Assembly: GCA_030844895.1 (NCBI GenBank)
Contig: CM061231.1
Location: 152,983,889 to 153,047,888, forward strand
DNA from: Ambrosia x helenae
Taxonomy: Eukaryota > Streptophyta > Magnoliopsida > Asterales > Asteraceae
Reading direction: 5' to 3'
DNA: 64,000 bases
Positions 35,250-46,870 of the stretch are shown here, one piece after another. Position 1 is the first letter of the stretch, and each line of letters opens with the position of its first letter. The translations under genes were made by a program, and so were the position numbers. The notes under the pieces were generated by a model that searched no databases, had not been told where the DNA came from, and was given only the letters and a program-made list of their open reading frames with translations.

Positions 35250-35352
35250 ATGGTGAATCGTAGGTTAAACCCTTTCTATCTCTACGTTCTTTCTCTAGTT
35301 CTATTGTTCTCGATCGCGTCTGCTAAAGTCTTCTTTGAGGAACGATTCGAAG
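35250..35352 (+). pseudogene. Captured calreticulin first exon
   Basis: ATG at 35250 opens a signal peptide (hydrophobic FYLYVLSLVLLFSIASA). It is followed by KVFFEERFEG, the invariant start of mature calreticulin, and a donor G/GTAATAAT at 35353. UTR-like CT-rich sequence precedes it. The next exon (expected GW.SRW...) is absent downstream. Calreticulin is an ER lectin chaperone; here only its targeting exon is present. Confidence 0.7.
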
Positions 35353-35762
35353 GTAATAATTTTGTTGTTAATTGTTATTGTTATTGTTAGGTTCTTCCGA
35401 TTTGCTTGTAATAATGATCGGATCTGATTCGTTTAGGTTAGAGTTGTATTTGATTGATGAGATCAGATTGATTTTTATAAATGTTTTGTAAATTCAAGTG
35501 ATTTGACGTTAAATCGATATGTGTATGCAATGAAATAGTCATTTACAATAGATTTGTTGTTAATATGAACTCTCAATCTCTCTCATTTCTCTCGCTACTG
35601 CTAAACTGTTGTTTGCGGACTGATTTGAAGGTAATTTGTTGTTAATTGATGTTTACGGATTGTTTTGATTGAATGTAGGTAATCAGTTGTTGTTATGTTG
35701 AGTTGTTGACGAATTTTTGTTTGCCGATTAAAATGCATCAATATTTGTATCTTCATAAAAGG

Positions 35763-35945
35763 ATTATCCGTATTGGTGTGCGCTCAATGTGCAGAGGGAT
35801 CTTTACCCATCTCTGCTGTTATATCCAACAGAAATGAAGGAAGCAATTTTGTATGAGGGGAGAGTTATCTGCATTTAATATTATCAAATTTATTGCTGAT
35901 CGAGGTGGCACTTCTCAATGGATTTATAAGAAGCAATTTTGTGAG
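35763..35945 (+). pseudogene. Captured thioredoxin/PDI-like exon fragment
   Basis: An acceptor-like TGTGCAG near 35793 is followed by YPSLLLYPTEMKEAILYEG. After a one-base frame slip (near 35876), NIIKFIADRGGTSQ follows. The pattern is like the C-terminal thioredoxin domain of ER PDI-type proteins. The identification is by memory of the family and tentative. Confidence 0.4.
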
Positions 35946-36209
35946 GTATAGATAATAGTGTTTGTATTTTAATTAAGTAGCTCAACTAATAATAACTTAT
36001 TGATATAATGGATGTTTGCTATTTGAATGTGAATCTGGATGTTTTATATATATATTTTTTGCTTGATTTATTGTTATATTGGTGCTAAGATATAGATCTT
36101 GCGAATCTAATTAGTTGAATTATTTATTATTGTTAGTTTTAGGATTATTATTTTGTTATAGAATGTGGCTAATGATTATTTTTATGTACATGTGAATTAA
36201 AAATGTTAA

Positions 36210-38324
36210 TGCACATGTGCATAACGTAGTTGCTACTGATAAAAGTAATGTTAATGCACATCTGCATTTATACTGATATCGTTAATGTCTTTCGCTCTAC
36301 ACACATGTTCATATATTATGTGGTAATGAAAAAAGTAACGTTAATGCACATGTGCATTAAGATTCAAAATCTGGTTTTCTTATGTGTTGTTTACTATTTG
36401 TAGTTAAAGATGAGATAGAAGTCGAAAAAGGTTACTTTTGTGTTATAATCGAGGGAGAAAAGGTTAAAAAAAAACTACATGATGCGATTGAGGATGATGA
36501 CATAATCGTTAAGTGTTTGAATGAGATATTTGACGATGGCTTAGAACTAGTCTTGGCAAAATGGGTCGATTGGGCGGGTTAAGTATACGGGTAAAAATAG
36601 GTTAAATGTTAGTTGAATGTCGAAACAGGTTGCATCGGGCTGGTCCTACACGCTAATAGTTGTTGGTGGATTTTGGTGAGAAAAGTGTCTGTTAGCTTAT
36701 GTGATGAGTGTCAAAATAGGTTAAGTGTTAATTGGATGTTGAAACATGTGCATTAAGATTGTTAATGCACATGTGCAAAATGTAGTTTATAATGTTTAAA
36801 TTAATATTATAGCACATATTGGTATAAGTAAGTTATTAACAATAATGCACAATTGCATGTGTTTTGTTGTAATTAACAAAGTAATGGTGTTGCACATGTG
36901 CATTCAAGTCGAAATATCAGTTTTCTTATGCGTTTTTTTATTGATTGTAGCTAATAGATGGGGAAAATCAAAGAAAGTAACATTTGTATCACAATCGAGG
37001 GATAAAGGAACAAAAAGGTTACCGGATGCAATTGAAGATAGTGACACGATTGTTGATCAGAAATTTGAATCAGGTTGGTATTATTTGTTTAGTCCTTATG
37101 TACTTGGTAGTTACTTTATTCCGTTTATTAGTTATGTTTTTAATTATTGTACAGCAGAAACTAATCGAACTCCATTTGATCTCCAGAATCGAAAGCTGAT
37201 AATGTAATGGATGTTTATCAGGAAGTTGAAGCAGGTTGTTATTATGTATTAAGTACATTTATATAGAAATGCACATGTGCATATGTGTAGTTTTATCTTT
37301 TAAAATATTAAATGTTTGATGTTTACTCACACAAAATATCCTATGTGCAGAGTTGGAATTAAAAAGAAGGTTCAACGAGATCAAACAAGCAGAAACATAT
37401 TGAAACAGCGAATAATGATGGTATGTTGATTTGCACAATATTTAACATAGATTGTTGATTATGCACATGTGCATAATTATGGATGAACGTGATATAATGT
37501 GTTTTATGACAAATGTGTGTGCAGATGCAAATATAATAAAGAAAAACTCATCAAAGCGCGTTAAAACGTTGGAAACGAAGTCAGCTCAAAAGAAGGTTAC
37601 GAAAAAAGCAAATTGGTGTTCGATACGCACACGCGTTACACCACGTCAACTTTGTTTGGGGTTAAGGAAATTGTCAAACAAACAAAGAAGTTTGTATAAT
37701 ATTTTGTGTAATGTATGTTTGGTTTAACATTTTTGTTATGTTGGTGAACGTGAGATTGTGAGATAATTAGAATGTTGTATGTAGATGGTTAACATAGTTG
37801 GTTTGCAATATGGTTATCTTTTTGTTATCGTTTGTTTTATTGAGTTAATACGTTTGTAGAGACTAAATGTAGTTGTGTGATAAAAACAAATTGGTATAAA
37901 AACTTTTTAATTTGAAGGATGATGCATGCATATATGTATGTCCGAAAGTTAAACCACTAAAAAATTCTAACAATATTAGTGAAAAGCACATGTGCATGCA
38001 GTATACGTTTCCTATTTTATAGGTATTATATAGAGGTGTTTCAAGTTTATTCATGTTTGTTGTCATACACGTGTTTTATTTTCAATTTATGTTATAATAT
38101 GCATGACTAAAAACTTGACGAGTTGTGTATTTTATATCTCACTTTGCGTCTATTTTATGATCACTGAATAGAATTTGTGACCCCTTATATATCTGTATCG
38201 CGTCCATTTTATAATCATTTAAGTATGGTAATTGACAATTCATTCAAAAGTGTGATTTAATAGTGAAATGCACATGTGCATACGGTGTATTTCTGTATAT
38301 ATAATACCGAAATGCACATGTGCA
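36210..38324. repeat. Dispersed palindrome TGCACATGTGCA (8 exact copies)
   Basis: Exact copies start at 36210, 36345, 36766, 36891, 37270, 37462, 38269 and 38313. One- or two-base variants start at 36255, 36845 and 37985. They are unevenly spaced (44-807 bp), mostly inside A/T-rich intron-like stretches, and often extended to AATGCACATGTGCATT. Confidence 0.9.
36402..37730 (+). pseudogene. Exon-like repeats of unknown captured gene
   Basis: Two related open stretches are separated by splice-like signals and palindrome-bearing AT-rich DNA. 36402-36580 has KGYFCVIIEGEKVKKKLHDA and IEDDD; 36957-37075 has KSKKVTFVSQSRDKGTKRLP then DAIEDSDTIV. A third basic stretch (37525-37727, SSKRVKTLETKSAQKKVTKK) follows. 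The peptides are Lys-rich with an acidic patch. I do not recognise the protein. Confidence 0.35.
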
Positions 38325-38577
38325 TCTGGATGACGTCATACGACGTCACAAGTCATTTTTTTTATTTTTTTCGAATTAATAACGCAAAATAATCATTTTG
38401 GTGTTTTTACTTTTTTTATTTTTTTAATTTATTTAGGTTATATAATTTTTTTTTATTTTTTTTATTTTTTTATGGAGGGGTTTTTGTAGACACCTTCATA
38501 TTTACAAAAAATGCCACCTGTTCACACTGGTTCTTTGGTTCTCTCCCTAAATGGTGGTTCTCAAATGATCCAAATCC

Positions 38578-38578
<1 letters not shown>

Positions 38579-38661
<83 letters not shown>
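38579..38661. repeat. (TA)n tract between two elements
   Basis: About 80 bp of TA dinucleotides with one TT interruption. It separates element E1 from the next TIR element. Confidence 0.9.
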
Positions 38662-38663
<2 letters not shown>

Positions 38664-39070
38664 GAGGGTTATTTTGAGAACGCTAAATATTGTGAGAACT
38701 ATGAGAACAAGTAAAAAAATCAATCAAAATCAATTTTTTTTTAATACAAATCTTATTATAATCAAAATACAACATTAATAAATGAATTTTTTTTTCCAAA
38801 TAATTCATCTTTTCTTGCAAAAACACTTTCAAATTAACTTTTTACACATGGGTAAATGAAACAGTTTACACATGTATAAACAGTAAATTTACACATGTGT
38901 AAAAACAATTTATTTTTGTATACGTTTGAATTTTTACGCGTAAATTGTGTTTTTGGGATTGTATTTTAGTAATAAATATAAATGTAAAAAGAAAATTTGA
39001 ATTTAAATGGTTTTAGATGTCGTTCTCGCGATTCGCACGAAATATAGGTGTTCTCAAATTAACTTTTCCC
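38662..39070. mobile_element. (TA)n-flanked MITE, copy 1
   Basis: GGGAGGGTTATTTTGAGAAC at left matches the complement of AATTAACTTTTCCC at right (TIR about 30 bp including GAGAACRC). It holds TTTACACATGTGTAAA (38888) and two near copies. Related to 39146-39553. Confidence 0.75.
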
Positions 39071-39145
39071 TATATATATATATATATATATATATATCAA
39101 TCAATCAATCATACCCAGTATATCCCAGGAATATATATATATATA

Positions 39146-39550
39146 GGGGAGGGTTATCTTGAGAACGCTAAATATCGCGAGAACCGTGAGAACAAATGAG
39201 AAAACCAATCAAAATCATTTTTTTCAATACAAACCTAATTATAATCAAAATACAACATTAAAAAACGAATTTTCTTTCCAAATAATTCATCTTTTCTTGC
39301 AAAAACACTTTCAAATTAACTTTTTACACATGTGTAAATGAAACAGTTTACACATGTACAAACAGTAAATTTACACATGTGTAAAAACAATTTATTTCCG
39401 TATACGTTAAAATTTTTACGCGTAAATTGTGTTTTTGGAATTGTATTTTAGTAATAAAGATAAGTGTAAAAAGAAAATTTTGATTTGAATGGTTTTAGAT
39501 GGCGTTCTCGCGGGTTCGCACGAAATATAGGTGTTCTCAAATTAACTTTC

Positions 39551-39553
<3 letters not shown>
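39146..39553. mobile_element. (TA)n-flanked MITE, copy 2
   Basis: Same family and nearly the same length as copy 1. It has TTTACACATGTGTAAA at 39323 and 39370, a variant at 39347, and TTTACGCGTAAA in its right half. (TA)n on both sides. Confidence 0.75.
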
Positions 39554-39598
<45 letters not shown>

Positions 39599-40041
39599 AA
39601 AAATAGGGAGTTACTTTAAATAATAATTGTCTAAAAATGAAATTAGGTATTATTAGCTATAAAAGGAAATAAGGGTAACTACAAAATGGAAATTAGCTGG
39701 TATGGCCATATGATTACACGGTGTGGGGGCGTGGAAGATGATGTGGAGCCCCTCCACACCACCTACATTATGCATAATAGTTTTTAAAACTAAAGATTAT
39801 TATTATATCATTAACTATTATTTTAAAATTTCAAATAAGTTAATTAATATTTTTATCTTTATCTTTATATTTATGTACTATATAATAAATAATGCATGTT
39901 TACTTTTGTTTTTTCTCTCTCTTCTATTAAATAATATTGTTAAATCATAATTTCACATTTCTCTCTTTAACTAAATAACATTCATCTTTTTTTATTTTCA
40001 TCTTCTATTATTCTATTATGTGTGTGTGTGTATATATATAT
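39554..40041. other. (TA)n plus AT-rich spacer
   Basis: (TA)n at 39554-39595, then AT-rich DNA ending in (TG)n(TA)n at 40020-40040. No gene seen. Confidence 0.5.
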
Positions 40042-40995
40042 GGTAAGGTTCCTGTAGGAAAATAGTTTTGTGTATGAAGTGTTTTCAACCGTTTGATCTA
40101 GAAATCGATGGTTTAGATTAAAAGTTTTGGTTACTTAAGATTATACTAATTATAATTTAATAATAAGGGTAGGAGAGTCCAAAAAGGTTTTAAAAGAGGG
40201 CATGAAAGTCAATTTCTTGTATTTGATCTTTAAGCACTTCCTTAATTTACGTTTGTTTCTCTCTCATAATAACTCACCTTCTTCATCTTTCTGCATTCTT
40301 AAAATCGCAGGCTTCCTCCTACCATCTTCATCAATATACAACTAGGTCTTTAATCGGTGCTTCTTTCTTCTTACTAATCAGTGGCTTCCTCCTATAAACC
40401 TCATTATTCTTGTCTTGTTTTACAGATCCGAGCTGTTAAAAACACTACACAAGGAAAAAAAACTCCGCTAGTAGATATGTAAAATGTATGACACTATAGT
40501 TTTCGCTTTCTTATTTTCATATATATTATGCTTGTTTGTTTTATAACACTACTGTTTTCGTTTGTTGAAAATACGTGTTATAAAACACTGTTGATATGTA
40601 GTCTTAAAACACTGACCATATATATAATTTGTAATAAAACACTGTCCATATAGTCTTAAAACACTACCGTTTTCGTTTGTTGAAAATACGTGTTATAAAA
40701 CACTGTTGACAGGTAGTCTTAAGAATCGAACAAGTTTTTGGGTATTTGATCGAATTATTTGATGTGAATATCTTATGATTGTTATGAAAATAAGGAAGAA
40801 TTAGTTATTTTAGGATGATTAAATTTCATAAATATCCAGATTTTAAATGCTAAATTAGTAGGTCAATGATAATTAATAAAATGGATAAAAAGTCTATAAT
40901 GTCCTTCATCTAAAGATTTAATCAGATTTGATCCAATGGTGAAAACACTTCCTACACTTTCTACACAAAACAATTTTCCTACCGGATCCTCTACC
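40042..40995. mobile_element. (TA)n-flanked TIR element (short form)
   Basis: The left end GGTAAGGTTCCTGTAGGAAA pairs with the complement of the right end GGTAGAGGATCCGGTAGGAA. Both continue to GTTTTGTGTA and AAGTGTTTTCA and then a TTGATC/TTGGATC-like block. It holds several AAAACACT words (40540-40710). Same family as 41456-44728. Confidence 0.75.
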
Positions 40996-41009
40996 TATAT
41001 ATATATATA

Positions 41010-41415
41010 GGGAAAGGATAATGTGGAAACCCTTGTTATATGGTAAACTCTGGAAACTCTGACTTCCCATTTTTTTTTATTTTTGAAAAAAATAGGGCAT
41101 ATAATATACATGATTTTAAGCATTTTGAGCCAAAAAAAATCAAAAAGCGCCGAGTAGTTGTTTTTTTTTTTAAAAAAAAATAAAGTTTTGACTAACACAT
41201 GTTAAGCGAAACTAACACGTGTTAACCATTTGTTACCCGAAGACGGTTTTTTATTTTTTTTTTTAAAAATGGCTCGACCCTTTTTCCATTTTTTTTTGCC
41301 CAAAATGCTTAAAATCATGTATATTACATACCCTAAAATTTCATATAAAAAAAAGTCGGGAAGTTAGAGTTTCCAGAGTTTACCATATAACAAGGGTTTC
41401 CAATATAGCTTATAC

Positions 41416-41416
<1 letters not shown>
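41010..41416. mobile_element. (TA)n-flanked foldback MITE
   Basis: About 60-bp arms share GGAAACCCTTGTTATATGGT then AAACTCTGGAAACTCT. An inner inverted pair is TACATGATTTTAAGCATTTT / AAAATGCTTAAAATCATGTA. The centre has TAACACATGTTA (41193) and TAACACGTGTTA (41213). Confidence 0.75.
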
Positions 41417-41453
<37 letters not shown>

Positions 41454-41455
41454 AT

Positions 41456-44400
41456 GTAGAGGATCCTGTAGGAAAATTGGTTTGTGTAGGAAAGAGTTAT
41501 AGCCCTTGGATCAAATTTGTAGATTAGAGGCATTATAGACTTTCGATATCTTTTCAAATATTCCAATCCCACAATTTTAGCAAAAGTTATCTGACTCATT
41601 AATAAGATATTCAAACTCAAATAACTCAATATCCATTCCATACAATCATCAATAACCTACTAAAGATCCACACATCCTTTTTTTCCTGTTATTCAATAAT
41701 ATTATTTTCAGAAAATCACGATAACATCATGGGGAACATCGATTGATTATTGTTATGGCAGAAGTTACACAAGATGGTTTGATTGGTAAGTATTATGTCG
41801 GTTATATTTTAGCCGATTTGGTGTTTTTCTTTATCACGATCAAGATGCAAATTCTTATGTAATTTCTGAAAACAATCGTTTAATTCATTGTGTAGTTTCA
41901 TTGATTTGGTGGTTATTTTATTATTTTGTGTTTGTTGGATGTGTAATCATAGATTCGTTGTGTGTTTTTGTTTGTTTCATTATGTTGAGGAGGACACCCG
42001 ACATTAATCTGTATCTATGTTATAAATTTATCCGAACCAGTAGTGTTTTTTAATATATATGAACCAGTAGTGTTTTTTTTAACATATACAATCAATCGAT
42101 TTAATTCATTGTGTATTTCATTTGATTTGGTGGTTTTTAACTTGTTGTGTTGGTTGGATGTATTTTCAAGGATTCATTGTGCGGTTGTTTTATTTTCACC
42201 AATAGTGTTTTAAATTAACGAATGTTTATAGTTGTTGTTTAAACGTAAATGTAGTAACATGTGAATTGTCTACATATTTATCTATGTTATAAAATTATAC
42301 GAACCAATAGTGTTTTTTAAACATTTATGAATCAGTAGTGTTTTTAACGGATACGAACCAGTAGTGTTTTCTTTAAAACTGTATATGTATAGGCATATGG
42401 TGCGTTTATGGTTTTAAGGTCTTTTAACTTTAACAGAAAATGGAGGGTGTGTTATATATCCTTTTTGTATTGTTTTAAAACAAGGATTCACAATGACTGT
42501 TTTCTTTTTATTTAGTTTTAAGTGTGTTTTATAAATTAAAAAAGGAGTGTTTAATATAGTTTATTTATGAAACAATTCCTTTTTTTTTATATGACAGCAA
42601 CAATGTTTTTCCAATATCAAGAGTGTTTTATAACAAGCTAGTATTGAATAACAACATGTCATCCACAACATCATATAAAAGGAGTTACGGGTTTTGGTTG
42701 GTTTTTTAACATATACGAATCAGTAGTGTTTTATAAGGGGGGGGGGTTAACAGATGTGAATTCGATTTGTTTTTAACATATACGAATCAGTAGTGTTTTA
42801 TAGAATTTTTTTTTTACCTTAATAGGTTGATACAAAAACAAGATTTAAAACGTGCTATAATAGCCATGTGTAAAATCTTACCAACATCTTAAGTAGGCGA
42901 AGTAAGCATTTTGGCGAATAATCGCCTTTTTGTACATTTTATTGTAATAAAAATAACAACCCTTTTAACACCATTATGCGAATAAGTAATGTTTTATAGG
43001 ATGTTTGGTTAGCATGTTATGTAGGCGAAGTAAGCATTTTGAAGAATCAGTGGTGTTACAATAGCTGTGTGTAAAATAAAAAAAGTACCATCATAATAGT
43101 GACGTCTTCTTAAAATCAAATATACAAAAACACAATGTACCATCATCCAAAACATATTCTAGACATAATCCAAAACATATTGTGTTGTAAAGATAAACAC
43201 ATATTTTTCCAAATCACAAAATTAAAGTCATTTTTTCCCATTGACGACCCCAATCGTTCACTAATTCGATCAAGCGCGATCTTCTGAAATCCTCTCCTAG
43301 TAGCATCTGGTAACCGGGAATATTGGTCCACACCTAACTCAACATCCGGTCTATACAAATTGACATCACTTAGTAAGATCTTTGCATGTATCGAAGAACG
43401 TCGCTCATTCCGTTTTGATTCAGATACCGCCAAATCCCTCAATTCCATTTCTTAAAAAAAACAAAACAAAATTAAGTGATTAAACCCACATAAAAAAAAC
43501 ACATAATGTATTCATAATGTTAAACATTATAAAAAAACTTTCAACTTATATATATTTGTATTAACATTTAAACTTTATAGTATCATATCCACAAACAAAA
43601 CACTATCATATCCGCAAACTTAACACTTTCATATCCACAAACACTATCAAAACAATATTGTACCAGCAAACAAAACACCATTACACTATCATCATATCCG
43701 TAAACACTACCAAAATAGTTTATTTTTCGAATATGAATTATCAGCTTCTTTCAATATTGCAAAGCCTAACCCAAAAAGCAATCAGATCCGAAAAAATATA
43801 AAACCCACTGTTATCAAACAAACACAACAATTCCCCAAAAACCCGACTACCAAAACACTATAATATCCGCAAACAAAACACTATCATATCGTCAAGATTT
43901 GAGCATTAAAACACTATTATATCAGGGAAAAAAACTATTATTCGTATAGATCAGCAAAAAAAACACTATTATTGAGCATTAAAACACTATTAGATCAGAA
44001 AGCAAAGAAAAAAAACACTATGTTTCCACCCGAAAACTGTATCAGCAACCCATAATCAACCATATCCGAAAAAAACCCAATATCATGATTCTTAAAAAAC
44101 CAACAAAAATTTAATTAATAACACAAAATAATAAAAAAAAATGAGCTTTATTTTAACCGCAATACTTGTCAATGTCGCTGTAGGGTGCGGTGGTTTCTGA
44201 TCGCCCTGCATGTTTAGTCGTTGGTTGTCGGTGGCGTGTGGATTAAACCACCGTATGAGTTTGCTCGGCTTGTATTTTGTTCGGTGTATGGAGTTTAAAG
44301 AGGTTTAAAACACTGATAACCGAATGTTTAAAACACGAGTATAAGATTTTTATTAAGATGATTATAGAAGTATGAAAAAGAAAGAAGGTTTTGTGGTTCA

Positions 44401-44728
44401 GTGGGTTTTGTTTTTTTGGAAGATGAAGAAGGTTTGAATGTAGGAGAGGAGAGAGATTATAATAATCTATAATAATATTAATATTAAGATAAAAAAAAAG
44501 TGGCGCTTGAATTAAGGAGAGAGTCAAATAGTTTGTATATCAAAATTCAAGAAAAAGACATAACTACCCTCATTTAAAACACTTATTGGGTCATCCTACC
44601 CTTAATCATTAAAATGTAATTAGTAGAATCTTAACAAACCCAAACTTTTAATCTCAACCATCCATTTCTAGATCCAATGGTCGAAAACATTTCCTACACA
44701 AATCAATTTTCCTACAGGAAGCTTACCC
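41456..44728. mobile_element. 3.3-kb (TA)n-flanked TIR element (long form)
   Basis: Ends GTAGAGGATCCTGTAGGAAA and complement GGTAAGCTTCCTGTAGGAAA are inverted and shared with the 954-bp element at 40042. The left half has about ten AGTGTTTT words and the right half about eight AAAACACT words, giving an overall inverted layout. There is one unrecognised open frame. No transposase found. Confidence 0.75.
43143..43448 (-). CDS. Unrecognised 101-codon frame in the long TIR element
   Basis: It starts MELRDLAVSESKRNERRSSI and includes a charged RRGFQKIALDRISERLGSS helix-like stretch. Base composition is less AT-rich than its surroundings, so it may be a captured exon. I recognise no domain; expression is unknown. 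Confidence 0.25.
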   Translation of the reverse strand: MELRDLAVSESKRNERRSSIHAKILLSDVNLYRPDVELGVDQYSRLPDATRRGFQKIALDRISERLGSSMGKNDFNFVIWKNMCLSLQHNMFWIMSRICFG

Positions 44729-44735
44729 TATATAT

Positions 44736-44779
<44 letters not shown>

Positions 44780-44810
44780 GTGTGTGTATATATATATATA
44801 TATGTTATGT
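44729..44810. repeat. (TA)n(CA)n compound microsatellite
   Basis: TA, CA and TG dinucleotide runs at the right end of the 3.3-kb element. Confidence 0.9.
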
Positions 44811-45049
44811 GTGTATTTGGAATGGTTGCAATTTAACTGAACGCGTCTATGGAAACATTATCTAAATGTAATATATTTTGGCATTTATAAAGTTAAAAAA
44901 CAAAGTTTAATAAAATTTTATTTTAGTTAATGAAAGTTGATAAAGTTCAAAACTATGAAGTTTTGTTTAGAATTGGTATGGAAATTTCAAGTTTTAAGCA
45001 TAATATATAAAGACTGAAACCTTAGGGGCCAGATGTGTCATTTTATAAA

Positions 45050-46870
45050 AGATTCAAATTACCCTCCCTTCTTTTTCACGTATTTTTTTCCGACCAAGGA
45101 CGGCCATTCCGGCAACTCAAAAACCGGTTATTTAACGCGCATAACATCGTTTTTATTATTGAAAAAATGGTTCTTCATCATTTATAATTGATTTCGGTCA
45201 TTTGGGTTTTAATCGTGTTTTAAACAAGAGTTAATTCGGACTTGGTGAGTGTAACCGACCGGAGTTTATAACCGAACTCTAACGTCCACTTTTCTTGATA
45301 CATCTATAAATTGGTCATTGTTCTACGTTCCCCAGACTTTGGACATCACAAACCCACATTTAAATCAAACAAATCGTGATTAGAAGCCTCCGATTTTTGG
45401 ATCAAACGTTCGGCTCTCCTTCTCCATTTTCAGTCCAACTTCGTGACTATAAGTCTTTTGTCTTGGTGTCGTTTTGTTCCTTATCCAATTCCGATCAATA
45501 GCCCCATCGTTTCGGGCATCATTCTTATTGTATTCGGATTATTGATATTTGGGTTAGGGTTAGGGTTTTGGTCGAAAAAAGAGCATTAATACAAATAAGT
45601 TTGTATTTCAAATATTTCATTATATTAGGCTAGTGCTCTAGTGGTTTGTGTGGGAGTGAGGCAAACTGGGTTTGACCCAGACGCCCCACACCATTTTTTT
45701 TTTTTGAATTTTTTTTGATTAATTTATTTAAATCATATATAATCATTAATAAATATATTAAACTTAGAATATGTATAATAAATTCATTTCTGAAAAAATT
45801 TATGTGTAGATTCTTGACACTATAAATAAAGTTCCTACACTTTTATTTTTCTAAAAATATTTTATTTTCATATTTTATTGATTTAAATTGTTTTAATCAT
45901 ATTTAATTGATTAAAAAATCATTTTAAATGATTTTGATACAAATATTTTTGTAGAATTATTATTGTACATCAGAAACTCAATCTTAATTTATCGGACAAG
46001 AAATATTTAGTTTTTATAGATTTTCCTATTTTTAATCATTTAAATACACTTTAAATTCAATAAATCGGTTTTAAATACAAATAAAATGAGAAAAAAATAT
46101 GGAAAATTTATTGTGATAATCTCTCATCAGAAAGTATCTATTTTTTCACAAAAAAAAAATATCATTTTTGAACCATATCTTGTATTTTGGTTATAATTAT
46201 GCTTGTTTAAATACAATAAATCATTTATTAATTAATAATACTTAAAATCTGTTTTATAAATTTAATTTTTTATAAAATAGAAATATTTTTTATATTCCAT
46301 AGTCATAATAATCAATATTAGACTCATTTATGAAACTTATATTTATTTGTTCAATCATCTCTAATTATTGTAATTATTTACAATTATAGTTAAAAGAAAT
46401 TAATTAATTTCTTTTGTATAAATTATTTTGGAATATTTTTAATTAAATATTCAATTGGTAATATTTATATTACCTAATCATGTTCACAGACCTTAATCAT
46501 ATTTAAACATATTATTTTGGATATTTGAACTTAATATTAATACCATTTATCATAGAAACTCTAACTTCCCAAATCGACTTAGCAAACCCTAATACCTTAT
46601 AACCCTAGATACCTTAGAATTTTTAGACATTTACCTTATTAGTATTCTTAAACGTCATAGGTAGAATTCCTCGCGAATTCCCAGTTCTTTAACTCACGAC
46701 AGCTTAAGTTGATTTTGGATCGCTTTCGCAAACTCTGAGTATACTTATCCCCTTTTTCATTTTTACACTTTCGCGGTAGAACATGTACACATATACAAAT
46801 GTGCACATTCACTTACACATAATCTTTTATACATTTATAATTCATATACGTGTCTGGTTATCTTCGTGCC
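45050..46870 (+). mobile_element. Old LTR fragment, family E
   Basis: It has the same order of landmarks as LTR A: TATA (TCTATAAATTGG, 45305), an ATCAATAGCCC/GGTTATTGAT-like pair (45494-45550), a tRNA-like module (45628-45692), an AT-rich block, then CTCTGAGTATACTTATCCCC at 46734, where LTR A has AAGGTGAGTTTACATAGCCC. The donor is mutated. The outer ends are not clear. Confidence 0.45.
45628..45705 (+). other. tRNA-like module in LTR E
   Basis: GGCTAGTGCTCTAGTGG (A-box-like) and GGGTTTGACCC (B-box-like, 45668-45678) are followed by a T run from 45694. It is degenerate, but in the same position as in LTRs A and D. Confidence 0.45.

Larger units (their letters stand above)
34979..38578 (+). 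mobile_element. 3.6-kb TIR element in (TA)n carrying host gene fragments (element E1)
   Basis: The ends are inverted copies of about 75 bp. Left GAGAACCAACTTTAGGGAGA...GTAAATATG matches the complement of the right end GAGAACCACCATTTAGGGAG...GTAAATATG. Both sides abut long (TA)n tracts (34953-34978, 38579-38660), so TA or a TA multiple would be the target duplication. Inside are a calreticulin first exon, a PDI-like fragment, exon-like repeats and eight copies of TGCACATGTGCA. No transposase is seen. The superfamily is unknown to me; gene capture is reminiscent of Pack-MULEs. Confidence 0.75.
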
